Shown here piece by piece: positions 25,682 to 34,862 of a stretch of DNA of 64,000 nt. The notes beneath the pieces are model-generated. The model was not told the DNA's origin. It did no database searches and saw only the letters and a list, made by a program, of their open reading frames with translations. Each line of letters begins with the position of its first letter. The stretch's first letter is position 1. Source of the DNA: Roseiarcus fermentans. Lineage in GTDB: Bacteria > Pseudomonadota > Alphaproteobacteria > Rhizobiales > Beijerinckiaceae. The stretch spans positions 81,055 through 145,054 of the forward strand of contig NZ_QNRK01000017.1 in the NCBI RefSeq assembly GCF_003315135.1, written 5' to 3'. Position numbers and translations under genes: made by a program.

Positions 25682-26764
25682 ATGACTTCATCAGCTGAAA
25701 GAGTCTACATATACGGCCGGCTTCGGGGGCTCACCCGGCGGCGACTCGAGGCGTTGACGGCGGCGGCGGGTCTGGCGCTGACGCGCGCAAGCGCGGCGGC
25801 GGACGCCATCGTCGTCTGCCACGCCCCGTCCGCCCGCGTCCTCTGCGACGATGGCGAGCTTCGGCTCGGCTTGCGCCTGAAGCCCGGGGCGCGCCTGGCC
25901 TCCGAGGGCGCGTTCCGGCGCCGGCTGGGGCTCGAAGCGGCGCCGGCGCCGGGCGGTCCCTATTCCGAGGATCAGATGATCCGCCACGCCGGCCTCAGCC
26001 GCGCGCAACTGGGCGCGCTCGCGCTGTTCGACGTGGTCGCGCCGGTCGACGGCCGCTACGCCTACGCCGACCTCGTCGCGGCGCGCGCGGTCGGCCAGCT
26101 CCTGTCTTCCGGCGCCAGGCTCCAGAGGATCGTCGCCGCCGCGCTCGAACTCGAGCGGCGCGGGGAAAGGCTGTCGAGCGTCCGTCTCGCCGAAGCGCCG
26201 TGGGGCGCCGTCCTCCAGGTCGTCGAGGGCGCGTTGGCCGACATGGACGGCCAGCTTCTCCTGCCGCTTGAAGGGTCGGACCTCGACGCCGACGGCGCCT
26301 TCGCCCTCGCCGAGGCGGCGGAACGCGAGGGCGATCTCGCGTCCGCGCGGCGGTGGTACGAGCTCGCGGTTCGCCTCGACCCGACCGATCCCATCCTCCC
26401 CTTCAATCTCGGCAACGTCCTCGACGAACTGGGCCTCGCGCGGGAGGCGGAGTTCGCCTACCGGCGCGCGATCGCGAGGGCGACGGACATGGCGGACGCC
26501 TGGTTCAACCTCGGCGTCCTTCAGGAGAAGACCGGGCGGGAGGCCGAGGCGCTCGGGAGCTACGAACGCGCCTTCGCAATCGATCCGACCTACGCCGACG
26601 CGCTCCACAATGCCGCGCTCCTGCATATGCGGAGCGGACGGTTCACGGCGGCTGCCGGCCTTCTCGAGCAGATCGGCGCGGCGTCGCCGGCGGACGCGAC
26701 CGAGATCCGGCGCCTCGCCCATCTCTGCCGGGTGGCGGCCACCAACGACGGTCGGCCGGGGTGA
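25682..26764 (+). CDS. BRCT-like / MerR-like / TPR protein in the end-joining locus
   Basis: 360-residue protein with three parts. Residues 7-50 (RVYIYGRLRGLTRRRLEALT, ADAIVVCHAPSARVL) look like a degenerate BRCT fold. Residues about 97-165 (YSEDQMIRHAGLSRAQLGAL, FDVVAPVDGRYAYADLVAAR) resemble a MerR-type winged helix with its following helix. From about 205 there are three to four tetratricopeptide repeats (AEREGDLASARRWYELAVRL, DAWFNLGVLQEKTGREAEAL, DALHNAALLHMRSGRFTAAA). It sits between ku (divergent) and ligD (convergent, 16 bases between stops). Function not established; the domain calls rest on sequence appearance. Confidence 0.75.
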   Translation: MTSSAERVYIYGRLRGLTRRRLEALTAAAGLALTRASAAADAIVVCHAPSARVLCDDGELRLGLRLKPGARLASEGAFRRRLGLEAAPAPGGPYSEDQMIRHAGLSRAQLGALALFDVVAPVDGRYAYADLVAARAVGQLLSSGARLQRIVAAALELERRGERLSSVRLAEAPWGAVLQVVEGALADMDGQLLLPLEGSDLDADGAFALAEAAEREGDLASARRWYELAVRLDPTDPILPFNLGNVLDELGLAREAEFAYRRAIARATDMADAWFNLGVLQEKTGREAEALGSYERAFAIDPTYADALHNAALLHMRSGRFTAAAGLLEQIGAASPADATEIRRLAHLCRVAATNDGRPG

Positions 26765-26780
26765 ACCCGTCGGCGGCGGG

Positions 26781-29345
26781 TCAGGCCTTCCTCGCTTTCC
26801 CGCCCGACCCGGCGCCCTTGCCCCTCGCCCTGGCCTCGCCGGCGTCGGCGGTCTGGCGCAGTTCGAAGAACCCCTGCCACGGATCCTGTCGCAGGTGAGC
26901 CAGTCGCCCTTCGATGGCGCCGAGGCGATAGTGATCGGCGCGCACCGCGTCGGAGAGCTCCTCCCACGCGAGCGGCGTCGACACCGGCGCGCCGGGGCGG
27001 GCGCGCGGCGAATAGGCGGCGACCGCGGTCGCGCCGCGCGCGTTGCGGAGATAATCGACGAAGATCTTGCCCTTGCGCGCCGCCTTCGCCATCCGGTCGA
27101 GGTAGCGATCCGGGCTGTCGGCCGCCATGGCGGAGGCGACCCCCTTGCACAGCGCGGTCGCTTCCGGCCAGGCGAGCGACGGCGTGATCGGCGCCACCAC
27201 GTGCAGCCCCTTGCCCCCGGTCGTCTTGACGAAGCTCGCGAGCCCGAGCGTCGAGCGCAGGCGGTCGCGGACCTCGCGCGCGGCGTCGGTCACCGTCGCC
27301 CAGGCCACGTCCTCGCCGGGGTCGAGGTCGAAGATCAGCCGGTCGGGCCGCTCCAGATCCTCGAACCGCGAGCCCCAGGGATGGATTTCGAGCACGGCGG
27401 CCTGCGCGAGCGCGTGAAGCCCGGCGAGATCGTGGACCACGAGCCCGATGTGCCCGCCTCCGACGGGCAGACGCTGGACCGCGTCGCTCAGTCCCGCCCA
27501 GGGCTGCTTGGCGAAGAAGCAGTCGGCGGCGAGACCGCTCGGGCAGCGGACGAGGCTCAGGGCGCGCCCGGCGAGATGGGGCAGGATCCGCTCGGCGACG
27601 CCGGCGTAGTAATCCGCCAGGCCCTGCTTGGTCACGCCGGCGTCGGGCCACAGCAGCCGCTCGGGATGGGTGAGGCCGGGGACGGCGGGGGCGGCGGGGG
27701 CGGCGGGGGCGGCGGGCGCGGCGTCGACCTCGCGCACGATCTCGCGAATGTCCTTGTCGTCGCGCAAGCCCTTGAAGACGGCGTGCCAGACGAGGCCGTC
27801 GGCGGTCCAGCCCTGGTGGTCGACCCGGGCGACGAGGCGCGGCTCGACCCAGCGGACGCCCTTCTCCGCGTCGGGCGGGGCTTTTTGGGACAGCGGCGAA
27901 GCGTCGACGCGGGTCTCGTCGAGGCCGGCGAACAGCGCCCGCGCATCCTCCTCGGTGAACCCGGTGCCGACCCGGCCGGCGTAGACGAGATCGTCGCCGC
28001 GAAAGTAGCCGAGCGCCAGCGACCCGATCGCGCGGCGCGAGGTCGTCGACGGCGTGAAGCCGACGATGACGAATTCCTGGGCGAGGATGCACTTGGACTT
28101 CAGCCAGTCGCCGGTCCGGCCGCTCCGGTAGGGAGAGGCGGCGCGCTTCGAGATCATGCCTTCGAGGCCGAGCCGGCTGACCTGCTGGAAGAACGTCTCG
28201 CCGTCGATGGCGAAATCCTCACTCAAGCCCAGCCGGTCCGAGTGCGGGCGCGCGGCGAAGGCTGCCGTCAGGATCCGCTTGCGCTCGACCCAGGCCGCGC
28301 CGGCGAGGTCCCAGCCGTCGAGGTAGAGGAGGTCGAAGACATAATATCGGAACCGGTCGCCGCGGCCGGCCTTCAGGTCTCCCACCAGATCGCTGAACCG
28401 CGAGACGCCGGCGGAATCCTCAACGACAATCTCGCCGTCGAGCATCGCCGAGCCGAGGGCGAGCTCACGCAGCGCCTCGGCGATCGCCGGAAAGCGGTTC
28501 GTCCAGTCCAGCCCCTTGCGGGTGAGCAGGCGGACGTCGCCGCCGTCGATGCGCGCCTGCATCCGGTAGCCGTCGAACTTGACCTCGTGCCGCCACGCGT
28601 CGCCCTTGGGCGGCCGTTCGGCGGCGGATGCGAGCATCGGCTCGACGAACGGGCGCAGAAGCGCCTTGCGCGCGCCCGCGACGCCGCGAAGGTCGGCCGG
28701 CGCGGCCGGCTGTCCGGCGGCGGCGGCTGCGCGTTGCGCGTGATCCGTCCGGATGGCGTTGGTCGCGGCGAGGTCGGCGTTGCTGCGGCCCGACAGCACC
28801 GAGGCTATCTCGTCGTCGAGAAGGCTGTCGGCCTCCGGCGTCCTGGCAAAGGCGTCGTTGGCCTTGATGAGCAGCCATGGCTCGGTCTTCTCGCGCGGCC
28901 GCGGCTTGATGCGGACGAGATGCCAGCGCCCGTTGAGGCGGCGGCCGTGAAGCTCGAACTCGAGGTGGCCTTTGGCGAGTCCCTTGCGGACGTCGCCGAC
29001 GGGCGCCCAGTCGCCGCGATCCCAGACGATCATGGTCCCGCCGCCGTATTCGCCCTTGGGGATCACGCCCTCGTAGTCGAGATAGGCGAGCGGATGGTCC
29101 TCGGTGCGGACCGCGAGCCGCTTGACGGCCGGGACGAGGCTCGGCCCCTCCGGCACCGCCCAGCTGAGAAGCGTCCCCTCGAATTCGAGCCGCAGATCGT
29201 AGTGCAGGCGGCGGGCGGCGTGCTTTTGGACGACGAAGCCGCGCCCCTCCTCGACCGGGGCCGCGGGCTCGGGTTCGGAGGTGCGGGAAAAATCGCGCTT
29301 CTCGCGATAGGGCTTCAACCGATCCGGCTGCGCTTTCGGTTCCAT
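26781..29345 (-). CDS. ligD: ATP-dependent DNA ligase D (phosphoesterase-ligase-polymerase)
   Basis: 854-residue multifunctional NHEJ enzyme. The N-terminal 3'-phosphoesterase domain (about 40-190) contains FVVQKHAARRLHYDLRLE and YLDYEGVIPKGEYGGGTMI. The central ligase domain has the adenylation lysine in HEVKFDGYRMQARIDGG, LLDGEIVV-like text (AMLDGEIVVEDSAG), and GLEGMISKR. An Ala-Pro linker (DAAPAAPAAPAAPAVPGLTH) leads to the C-terminal primase-like polymerase domain (IFDLDPGEDVAW, KTTGGKGLHVVAPI). The order PE-Lig-Pol is common in alphaproteobacteria. The ATG at 29345 (MEPKAQPDRLKPY) is chosen. It is not co-transcribed with ku. Confidence 0.96.
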   Translation of the reverse strand: MEPKAQPDRLKPYREKRDFSRTSEPEPAAPVEEGRGFVVQKHAARRLHYDLRLEFEGTLLSWAVPEGPSLVPAVKRLAVRTEDHPLAYLDYEGVIPKGEYGGGTMIVWDRGDWAPVGDVRKGLAKGHLEFELHGRRLNGRWHLVRIKPRPREKTEPWLLIKANDAFARTPEADSLLDDEIASVLSGRSNADLAATNAIRTDHAQRAAAAAGQPAAPADLRGVAGARKALLRPFVEPMLASAAERPPKGDAWRHEVKFDGYRMQARIDGGDVRLLTRKGLDWTNRFPAIAEALRELALGSAMLDGEIVVEDSAGVSRFSDLVGDLKAGRGDRFRYYVFDLLYLDGWDLAGAAWVERKRILTAAFAARPHSDRLGLSEDFAIDGETFFQQVSRLGLEGMISKRAASPYRSGRTGDWLKSKCILAQEFVIVGFTPSTTSRRAIGSLALGYFRGDDLVYAGRVGTGFTEEDARALFAGLDETRVDASPLSQKAPPDAEKGVRWVEPRLVARVDHQGWTADGLVWHAVFKGLRDDKDIREIVREVDAAPAAPAAPAAPAVPGLTHPERLLWPDAGVTKQGLADYYAGVAERILPHLAGRALSLVRCPSGLAADCFFAKQPWAGLSDAVQRLPVGGGHIGLVVHDLAGLHALAQAAVLEIHPWGSRFEDLERPDRLIFDLDPGEDVAWATVTDAAREVRDRLRSTLGLASFVKTTGGKGLHVVAPITPSLAWPEATALCKGVASAMAADSPDRYLDRMAKAARKGKIFVDYLRNARGATAVAAYSPRARPGAPVSTPLAWEELSDAVRADHYRLGAIEGRLAHLRQDPWQGFFELRQTADAGEARARGKGAGSGGKARKA

Positions 29346-29427
29346 GGGCGAACGACCTCCGGCCGGACAAAGCTTGAAGCTGATTTCGGTTCCGCGCAAC
29401 GGCGGAGCCGCCGCCGATCGAATTCAC

Positions 29428-29480
29428 CACCAAGAACACGAAGAGACACGAAGCCTTGGTGAACCTTCGTGTCCTTCGTG
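29428..29480. repeat. inverted repeat/hairpin between ligD and atzF
   Basis: CACGAAGAGACACGAAG (29437-29453) pairs with CTTCGTGTCCTTCGTG (29465-29480) with a single bulge. A flanking CACCAAG/CTTGGTG pair (29428-29434/29455-29461) offers an alternative stem. Similar CACGAAG-type elements are common dispersed extragenic repeats. It separates two divergent genes, so a terminator role is unlikely. Confidence 0.55.
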
Positions 29481-29494
29481 GCGATCTTGAACTC

Positions 29495-29510
29495 TGGCCC
29501 GGCTCTTGTA
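29495..29510 (+). promoter_or_regulatory. possible sigma-54-like box upstream of allophanate hydrolase
   Basis: TGGCCCGGCTCTTGTA resembles TGGCACG-N4-TTGCW, with the GG and TTG correctly placed, but the -12 GC is GT. A start near 29521 would give a 41-base leader to the ATG at 29562. On its own this is weak; co-regulation with the biuret operon makes it worth noting. Confidence 0.35.
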
Positions 29511-29561
29511 TGCGATAAGCGCCGGCCCGCGGGATCGGCGCAGCACGAGGAACCTGGGGCC

Positions 29562-31373
29562 ATGACGGAAACGATCGCCGCGCTCGTCGCGGCCCACGCC
29601 GCGGGCAAGCCGATCGCCGCCACTGTCGAAGAGGTCTACCGGCGCATCGCCGCCCACGACGATCCGGCGTTGTTCATCACGTTGCGGGCCGAGGCGGACG
29701 CCCTCGCCGCGGCGCGGCGGCTCATGGAGCAGGGGCCGCAGGGCAGGCCGCTCTACGGCGTGCCGTTCGCGGTCAAGGACAACATCGACGTCGCCGGGAT
29801 GCCGACGACGGCCGCCTGTCCGGCCTTCGCCTATACGCCCGCCCGGTCGGCCTTCGTCGTCGAGGCGCTCGAGCGCGCCGGCGCGATCGCGATCGGCAAG
29901 ACCAACCTCGACCAGTTCGCCACCGGCCTCGTCGGCGTGCGCTCGCCCTACGGCGTCCCGCGCAACGCGCTGCGCAGCGACCTGATCCCCGGCGGCTCGA
30001 GTTCGGGATCGGCGACCGCGGTCGGGGCGGGCCTCGTCCCCTTCTCGCTCGGCACCGACACGGCCGGTTCGGGGCGGGCGCCGGCGGCCCTCAACGGCAT
30101 CGTCGGCCTGAAGCCCTCGCTCGGCGCGCTGTCGGCGACCGGGGTCGTTCCCGCCTGCCGGACGCTCGACACGATCTCGATCTTCGCGCTCGACGTCGCG
30201 AGCGCCTTCGCGGTGTTCCAGGCGGCCGCAGGCTACGACGAGGAGGACGCCTGGTCGCGCGGCTTCGCCCGGCCGGAACTGTCCGCCTTTCCCCGCGGAA
30301 TCCAGTTCGGCGTCCCGCGCGCCGAGGATCTCGAGTTTTTCGGCGACGCCGAGGCGGAGGCGGCCTTTGCGCGCGATGTCGCGGCCGTGGACGCGCTCGG
30401 CGGGCGCATCGTCGAATTCGATCTCGCGCCCTTCGCCGAGGTCGCCCGCCTGCTCTACGAAGGGCCGTGGGTGGCGGAGCGCTACGCGGCGGTGAAGGCG
30501 CTGATCGAGACCAACCCCGAGGCGCTGCATCCGGTGACGCGGGCGATCATCGCGGGGGCGAAGCAATTCGACGCGGTGGCGACGTTCGAAGCCTTCTACA
30601 GGCTGCGGGCGCTGCGGCGGAAGGCCGAGCAGGCGTTGTCGGCGTTCGACGTCATGCTCGTCCCCACCATTCCGCGCCTCTACACCGTCGCCGAGGTTCT
30701 GGCCGAACCGGTGCTGCTCAATTCCCGGCTCGGAACCTACACCAATTTCGTCAACCTGCTCGATCTCTGCGCGATCGCGACGCCGTCCGGCGTCCGCGGC
30801 GACGGACTGCCGTCGAGCGTGACGCTGATCGCGCCGGCCGGGGCCGACGGACTCGTGGCCGGCCTCGCCGCGGCGATCCAGGCGAACTCGGGCGCGCCGA
30901 TGGGCGCGACCGGCTTTCCCGCGCCGACGGCCGGGACGCCTGCGCCGACAACCCCTTCCGCGACCCCGCCGGGCCGGATCGCGCTCGCCGTGGTCGGCGC
31001 GCATCTCGCCGGGCTGCCGCTCAACCGCGAGCTCGTCGACCTCGGCGCCGCCTTCGTGGGCGAGGCCGAGACGACGCCGGACTACCGGCTCTACGCGCTC
31101 GCCGGCGCCCGGCCGCCGAAGCCGGGCCTCTTGCGGGTCCCGGACGGCGAGGGCGCCGCGATCCGGGCCGAGGTCTGGGCGCTCGACGCGCAGGGTTTCG
31201 GCGCCTTCGTCGCCAAAATTCCGGCGCCGCTGGGGATCGGCACGGTTCGGCTCGCGGGCGGGTCGAGCGTCAAGGGATTCCTGGTCGAGCCCGAGGGGGT
31301 TTTTGGCGCCACGGACATTTCCAGCTTCGGCGGCTGGCGCGCCTTTCTGGCGTCGACCGGCGCGGGGCGTTGA
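29562..31373 (+). CDS. atzF: allophanate hydrolase
   Basis: 603-residue enzyme hydrolysing allophanate to ammonia and CO2 (through N-carboxycarbamate). The N-terminal amidase-signature domain has K72 in PFAVKDNID, S146 in IPGGSSSGSATA and nucleophile S170 in TDTAGSGRAP. A proline/alanine/threonine linker (GFPAPTAGTPAPTTPSAT) joins it to the C-terminal gamma-glutamyl-cyclotransferase-like domain (IALAVVGAHLAGLPLNREL to DISSFGGWRAFL), the classic two-domain AtzF/DUR1,2-type layout. The ATG is preceded by a weak purine-rich region. It completes biuret degradation started by BiuH but lies 5 kb from that operon, on the other strand. Confidence 0.94.
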   Translation: MTETIAALVAAHAAGKPIAATVEEVYRRIAAHDDPALFITLRAEADALAAARRLMEQGPQGRPLYGVPFAVKDNIDVAGMPTTAACPAFAYTPARSAFVVEALERAGAIAIGKTNLDQFATGLVGVRSPYGVPRNALRSDLIPGGSSSGSATAVGAGLVPFSLGTDTAGSGRAPAALNGIVGLKPSLGALSATGVVPACRTLDTISIFALDVASAFAVFQAAAGYDEEDAWSRGFARPELSAFPRGIQFGVPRAEDLEFFGDAEAEAAFARDVAAVDALGGRIVEFDLAPFAEVARLLYEGPWVAERYAAVKALIETNPEALHPVTRAIIAGAKQFDAVATFEAFYRLRALRRKAEQALSAFDVMLVPTIPRLYTVAEVLAEPVLLNSRLGTYTNFVNLLDLCAIATPSGVRGDGLPSSVTLIAPAGADGLVAGLAAAIQANSGAPMGATGFPAPTAGTPAPTTPSATPPGRIALAVVGAHLAGLPLNRELVDLGAAFVGEAETTPDYRLYALAGARPPKPGLLRVPDGEGAAIRAEVWALDAQGFGAFVAKIPAPLGIGTVRLAGGSSVKGFLVEPEGVFGATDISSFGGWRAFLASTGAGR

Positions 31374-31747
31374 TCGCGCGGACAGCGGGATTCGTCGCGG
31401 CCCTCCGCGGCGAGCCGGCCTCGCGACGCCCGCAATGATCCGGAATTGGTTTCGTCGAGCGGAACGAGCAGGCGGGACGCCGGACCGGCGGCGCCCGGAG
31501 AGAAGGCGTTCGGGTCTCCGTCCCGTTTCCATCCCAAGCGCGCCCGTTGCGAGCAAACCGCCGTGGTCCCGGGCCGATCGCCATCCTTGACGCCGATCCA
31601 GGCGCGGGTTTACCAAGCCCGCGCAGGCGCCGGAGGGACGGCGACCGAATAACGCCGCCGGTTCGTGGTCTCCGGGTGCGGAGCGGCCCGCCCGGGTCCG
31701 CCCTCGCGCGAGGACGGCGGGCGTCGGCGACCCGAGGGGGAGCGCCT
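31374..31747. other. intergenic stretch, no gene seen
   Basis: High-G+C sequence between atzF and the acyltransferase. Short frames such as the one at 31436 (MIRNWFRRAERAGGTP) have no ribosome-binding site or recognisable content. It should hold the acyltransferase promoter, but no clear box was found. Confidence 0.5.
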
Positions 31748-32920
31748 GTGAAACCGGAGCCCGAAGCGGTTCGCCTGGGCGAACGACTGGATTATGTCGA
31801 CGCGTTGCGGGTCATTCTGATCTTGCTCGTGATCGCCCACCATTCGGTCGAACCGTATGTCGTGACGCATCCGCCGGAAATGCCGCTGCCCGGTCCGCCG
31901 ATCCCGCGCGCCTGGGTGTTTCTGTGGGTGAACGCGGCCTTTTTCATGGGTCTTTTCTTCTTCCTCGCAGGCTATTTCACACCCGAAGCCTTCGCCAGCA
32001 AAGGCGGGAGCGCCTTTTTGCGAGACCGCTGGAGACGGCTGGGCCGGCCGCTGCTGTTCGGCTGGATCGTGCTGGCCCCGCTGCCGGGCTGGGCCCAGAT
32101 CACGTTCGGCCCCGCGGCGCTCCACGTCGATTACTGGACCTACCTGACGCGGGACTTCTTCGGGTTCGGGCAGAGGCCGGCCGACTGGCCGGCCGGCATG
32201 GCCTGGCCCGTGAACAATCTCGGGCATCTCTGGTTTCTCGAGCACCTGCTCGTCTACGCGACCCTTTACGCCGGGCTTCGCGCGGCGTTCGCCGATCGTG
32301 GGGAAAAACGCCTCCTCGAGCCGCCCTCGCACCGCATGATCGCCGCTTACGCGGTCGCGCTCGCGGCGGCGACGTTCGTAGTTCGCATCTGGTTCCCGCA
32401 AAACCGCTGGATCGGCTTTCTCGGCTACATCCAGATGGAGCCCGCCCACCTTCCCCAATACGCGAGCCTGTTCGTCATCGGCGCGCTGGCGGCGCCGCGG
32501 CGCTGGATCGAGACCATTCCGACGCCGCGTGGGCTGGTCTGGCTCGCCCTCGGGGTGGGACTGGCGCTCGCCGCCTATGTCGCGGTGGGCGCCGGCGTCG
32601 TTCCGGATCTCCCGTCGCAGGACTGGCGGGTGTGCGTGTGGGAGTCCTTCCTTTGTGTCGGACTCTGCGTCGGCTTGCCGGTGCTGTTGCGCGAGCTGGC
32701 GCTGGGAAAGGGCCGGACCTGGCGGATGCTCGCGGCGAACGTCTACGCCGTCTATGTCTTCCACTTCCCGATCGTGCTCTTCTTCCTCTGGGCGCTGATG
32801 GATGCGCCGGGGCCGAAATGGGCCCGCCTGCTCATGACCGTCATCGGCGCGACCGTCGCGTCCTTCGCCTTCACGAACTGGGTGATCCTGCGGCTCCCTC
32901 TCGCCCGACGCGTGTTCTGA
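31748..32920 (+). CDS. acyltransferase family 3 membrane protein
   Basis: 390-residue integral membrane protein of the acyltransferase-3 (OafA/OpgC/NodX-like) family. It starts VKPEPEAVRLGERLDYVDAL, with the family's RxxxxDxLR-like YVDALRVILILLVIAHHSVE; the histidine pair IAHHS corresponds to the catalytic histidine region. About ten hydrophobic segments follow, ending in NVYAVYVFHFPIVLFFLW, typical for the family. The GTG at 31748 is chosen over longer frames because of the strong AGGGGGAG six bases upstream. Acceptor substrate unknown. Confidence 0.88.
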   Translation: MKPEPEAVRLGERLDYVDALRVILILLVIAHHSVEPYVVTHPPEMPLPGPPIPRAWVFLWVNAAFFMGLFFFLAGYFTPEAFASKGGSAFLRDRWRRLGRPLLFGWIVLAPLPGWAQITFGPAALHVDYWTYLTRDFFGFGQRPADWPAGMAWPVNNLGHLWFLEHLLVYATLYAGLRAAFADRGEKRLLEPPSHRMIAAYAVALAAATFVVRIWFPQNRWIGFLGYIQMEPAHLPQYASLFVIGALAAPRRWIETIPTPRGLVWLALGVGLALAAYVAVGAGVVPDLPSQDWRVCVWESFLCVGLCVGLPVLLRELALGKGRTWRMLAANVYAVYVFHFPIVLFFLWALMDAPGPKWARLLMTVIGATVASFAFTNWVILRLPLARRVF

Positions 32921-33010
32921 GGCGCCCGGCGGCTGCGGATGGCTTCACGCAAGACGCTCGCGAGGGCGGTGCGCCGTCATGTGGGGAGCCCGCGAATCGC
33001 GCCCCGCGCG

Positions 33011-33808
33011 TCAGAGCACCAGCCTGCCGCCGATCAGCGCCAGCGTTCCCGCCATCAGCGGCCGCAGAACGCGATCGGGCACGCGGTTGGCGAAATGGCT
33101 GCCGAGCGCGATGCCGGGAAGCGAACCGACGAGCAGCGAGACCAGCAGCGCCCAGTCGATCGAGCCGATCAGCCAGTGCCCGGCGCCGGCGACCAGGGTC
33201 AGCGGCACCGCATGGGCGATGTCGCTGCCGACGATGCGCACCGTCGGCATGCGCGGATAGAGCATCAGCAGCACGGTCACGCCGATCGCGCCCGCCCCGA
33301 CCGAGGAGATCGACACCAGCACGCCGAGGACGGCGCCGAGCGCGACCGTCAGCGTCGCGATCTCCCGCTCCGTGCGCCGGTCGAGGAACGCCGCCGCCCC
33401 CTTGAGCAGGCGCTGGCGGAAAATCAGCGTCACAGCGGTCAGGAGCAGCGCGAAGCCGAGCGTCGTCGTGATCGCGGCGTTGGTTCCCCGGGAGTCCATG
33501 CCGAAATGCGACAGCGTCAGCAGCGCCAACGCCGCCGCCGGCACGCTGCCCGACGCCAGGCGTCGCACCACCGGCCAGTCGATCGCGTTGTTGCGGCCGT
33601 GCACGGCCGAGCCGCAGATCTTGGTGATGCCGGCGTAGAGCAGGTCTGTCCCGACGGCGGTCGCCGGATGGATACCGAACAGGAGCACCAGCAGCGGCGT
33701 CATCAGCGAGCCGCCGCCGACCCCGGTGAAACCGACCAAAGCGCCGACGACGAACCCCGAAAGCGAGTACAAAGGATTGATAAGATGAAGAAAACTCAAA
33801 GACTGCAC
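33011..33808 (-). CDS. TauE/SafE family sulfite/organosulfonate exporter-like membrane protein
   Basis: 265-residue membrane protein with two related halves. Each half has the family hallmark: SGFVVGALVGFTGVGGGSLM near the N-terminus and LGVLVSISSVGAGAIGVTVL in the second half. It lies 76 bases downstream of cysK on the same strand, so a sulfur-related role (sulfite or similar anion) is plausible but not shown. Confidence 0.88.
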   Translation of the reverse strand: MQSLSFLHLINPLYSLSGFVVGALVGFTGVGGGSLMTPLLVLLFGIHPATAVGTDLLYAGITKICGSAVHGRNNAIDWPVVRRLASGSVPAAALALLTLSHFGMDSRGTNAAITTTLGFALLLTAVTLIFRQRLLKGAAAFLDRRTEREIATLTVALGAVLGVLVSISSVGAGAIGVTVLLMLYPRMPTVRIVGSDIAHAVPLTLVAGAGHWLIGSIDWALLVSLLVGSLPGIALGSHFANRVPDRVLRPLMAGTLALIGGRLVL

Positions 33809-33871
33809 CCACCCTCTGCCGATCCCTCGCGTCGGGACGATACCCGCGCCTCGATCGTCAACCTGGATCTT

Positions 33872-33904
33872 GCCTCGCCGCCGGTCAGACGGCGAGGCCT
33901 TTTT
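33872..33904 (+). terminator. hairpin with T-tract, antisense to the end of cysK
   Basis: GCCTCGCCG (33872-33880) and CGGCGAGGC (33890-33898) form a perfect nine-base stem with a nine-base loop, followed on the forward strand by CTTTTTC. It has the form of an intrinsic terminator, but in the forward direction no gene reads into it. On the reverse strand the stem straddles the cysK stop codon (33885-33887) and lacks a U-tract after it. It may stop antisense transcription or protect the cysK mRNA end. Confidence 0.5.
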
Positions 33905-34862
33905 CGTCGAACAGGCCGTCGAACAGAACCGTGCTGAGGTAGCGCTCGCCGGAATCGGGCAGGATCACGACGATCGTCCGGCCGGCGTTCTCCGGGCGTT
34001 TGGCGAGCCGCGCCGCGACCGCCGTGGCGGCGCCGCAGGAAATTCCCGAGAGAATGCCTTCCTCGCGGGCGAGCCTGCGGGCGTATTCGACCGCCTCTTC
34101 GTTCGTGACCTGCTCGACCGCGTCGACGAGCGACAGGTCGAGCACGCCGGGCACGAAGCCCGCGCCGATGCCCTGAATCTTGTGCGGGCCGGGCTTCACC
34201 GGCTCGCCGGCGCGCGTCTGGGTGAGGACCGGGCTCGCCGCCGGCTCGACCGCGACCGACTGGATCGCCTTGCCCTTCGTCCCCTTGATGTAACGCGAGA
34301 CGCCGGTGATGGTGCCGCCGGTGCCGACGCCGGACACGAGAATGTCGATCGCCCCTTCGGTGTCGTCCCAGATTTCCGGTCCGGTGGTCGTCTCGTGAAT
34401 CGCCGGGTTGGCCGGGTTCTTGAACTGCTGCAGGAGGACGTAGCGTTCCGGATCGGAGGCGGCGATCGCCTCCGCCCTGGCGATCGCGCCGCCCATCCCC
34501 TTGGACCCTTCGGTCAGGACGAGTTCGGCGCCATAGGCGACCAGCAGTTTTCGCCGCTCGAGACTCATGGTCTCGGGCATGGTGAGGGTGATCGGAACGC
34601 CGCGGGCGGCGGCGACGAAGGCGAGCGCGATGCCGGTGTTGCCGCTGGTCGGCTCGACGAGTTCCTTGCCGGGACCGAGCAGGCCGCGCTGCTCGGCGTC
34701 CCAGATCATCGCCGCGCCGATCCGGCACTTCACGGAATAGGCGGGATTGCGGCCCTCGATCTTGGCGAGCACGGTCGCCGGCGCGCCGTCGGTGACGCGA
34801 TTCAGGCGGACGAGCGGCGTGCGGCCGATCGAGAGGGAGTTGTCGGCGAACCAGTGAGACAT
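33885..34862 (-). CDS. cysK: cysteine synthase A (O-acetylserine sulfhydrylase)
   Basis: PLP enzyme making cysteine from O-acetylserine and sulfide. 325 residues, normal length. Motifs: [13 protein letters not shown], the PLP lysine in [14 protein letters not shown] (usual form PxxSVKDRIG, so Cys replaces Asp), [19 protein letters not shown] and [20 protein letters not shown]. The ATG at 34862 has AGAGG upstream; a longer frame upstream is not conserved. A locally AT-rich stretch (34870-34910) upstream is the likely promoter region. Confidence 0.96.
   Translation of the reverse strand: MSHWFADNSLSIGRTPLVRLNRVTDGAPATVLAKIEGRNPAYSVKCRIGAAMIWDAEQRGLLGPGKELVEPTSGNTGIALAFVAAARGVPITLTMPETMSLERRKLLVAYGAELVLTEGSKGMGGAIARAEAIAASDPERYVLLQQFKNPANPAIHETTTGPEIWDDTEGAIDILVSGVGTGGTITGVSRYIKGTKGKAIQSVAVEPAASPVLTQTRAGEPVKPGPHKIQGIGAGFVPGVLDLSLVDAVEQVTNEEAVEYARRLAREEGILSGISCGAATAVAARLAKRPENAGRTIVVILPDSGERYLSTVLFDGLFDEKGLAV

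Noticed and set aside
26268..29462. Forward open frame of 1064 codons over ligD
   Set aside because: It is antisense to LigD and contains Gly/Arg-rich shadow text only; ligD is certain.
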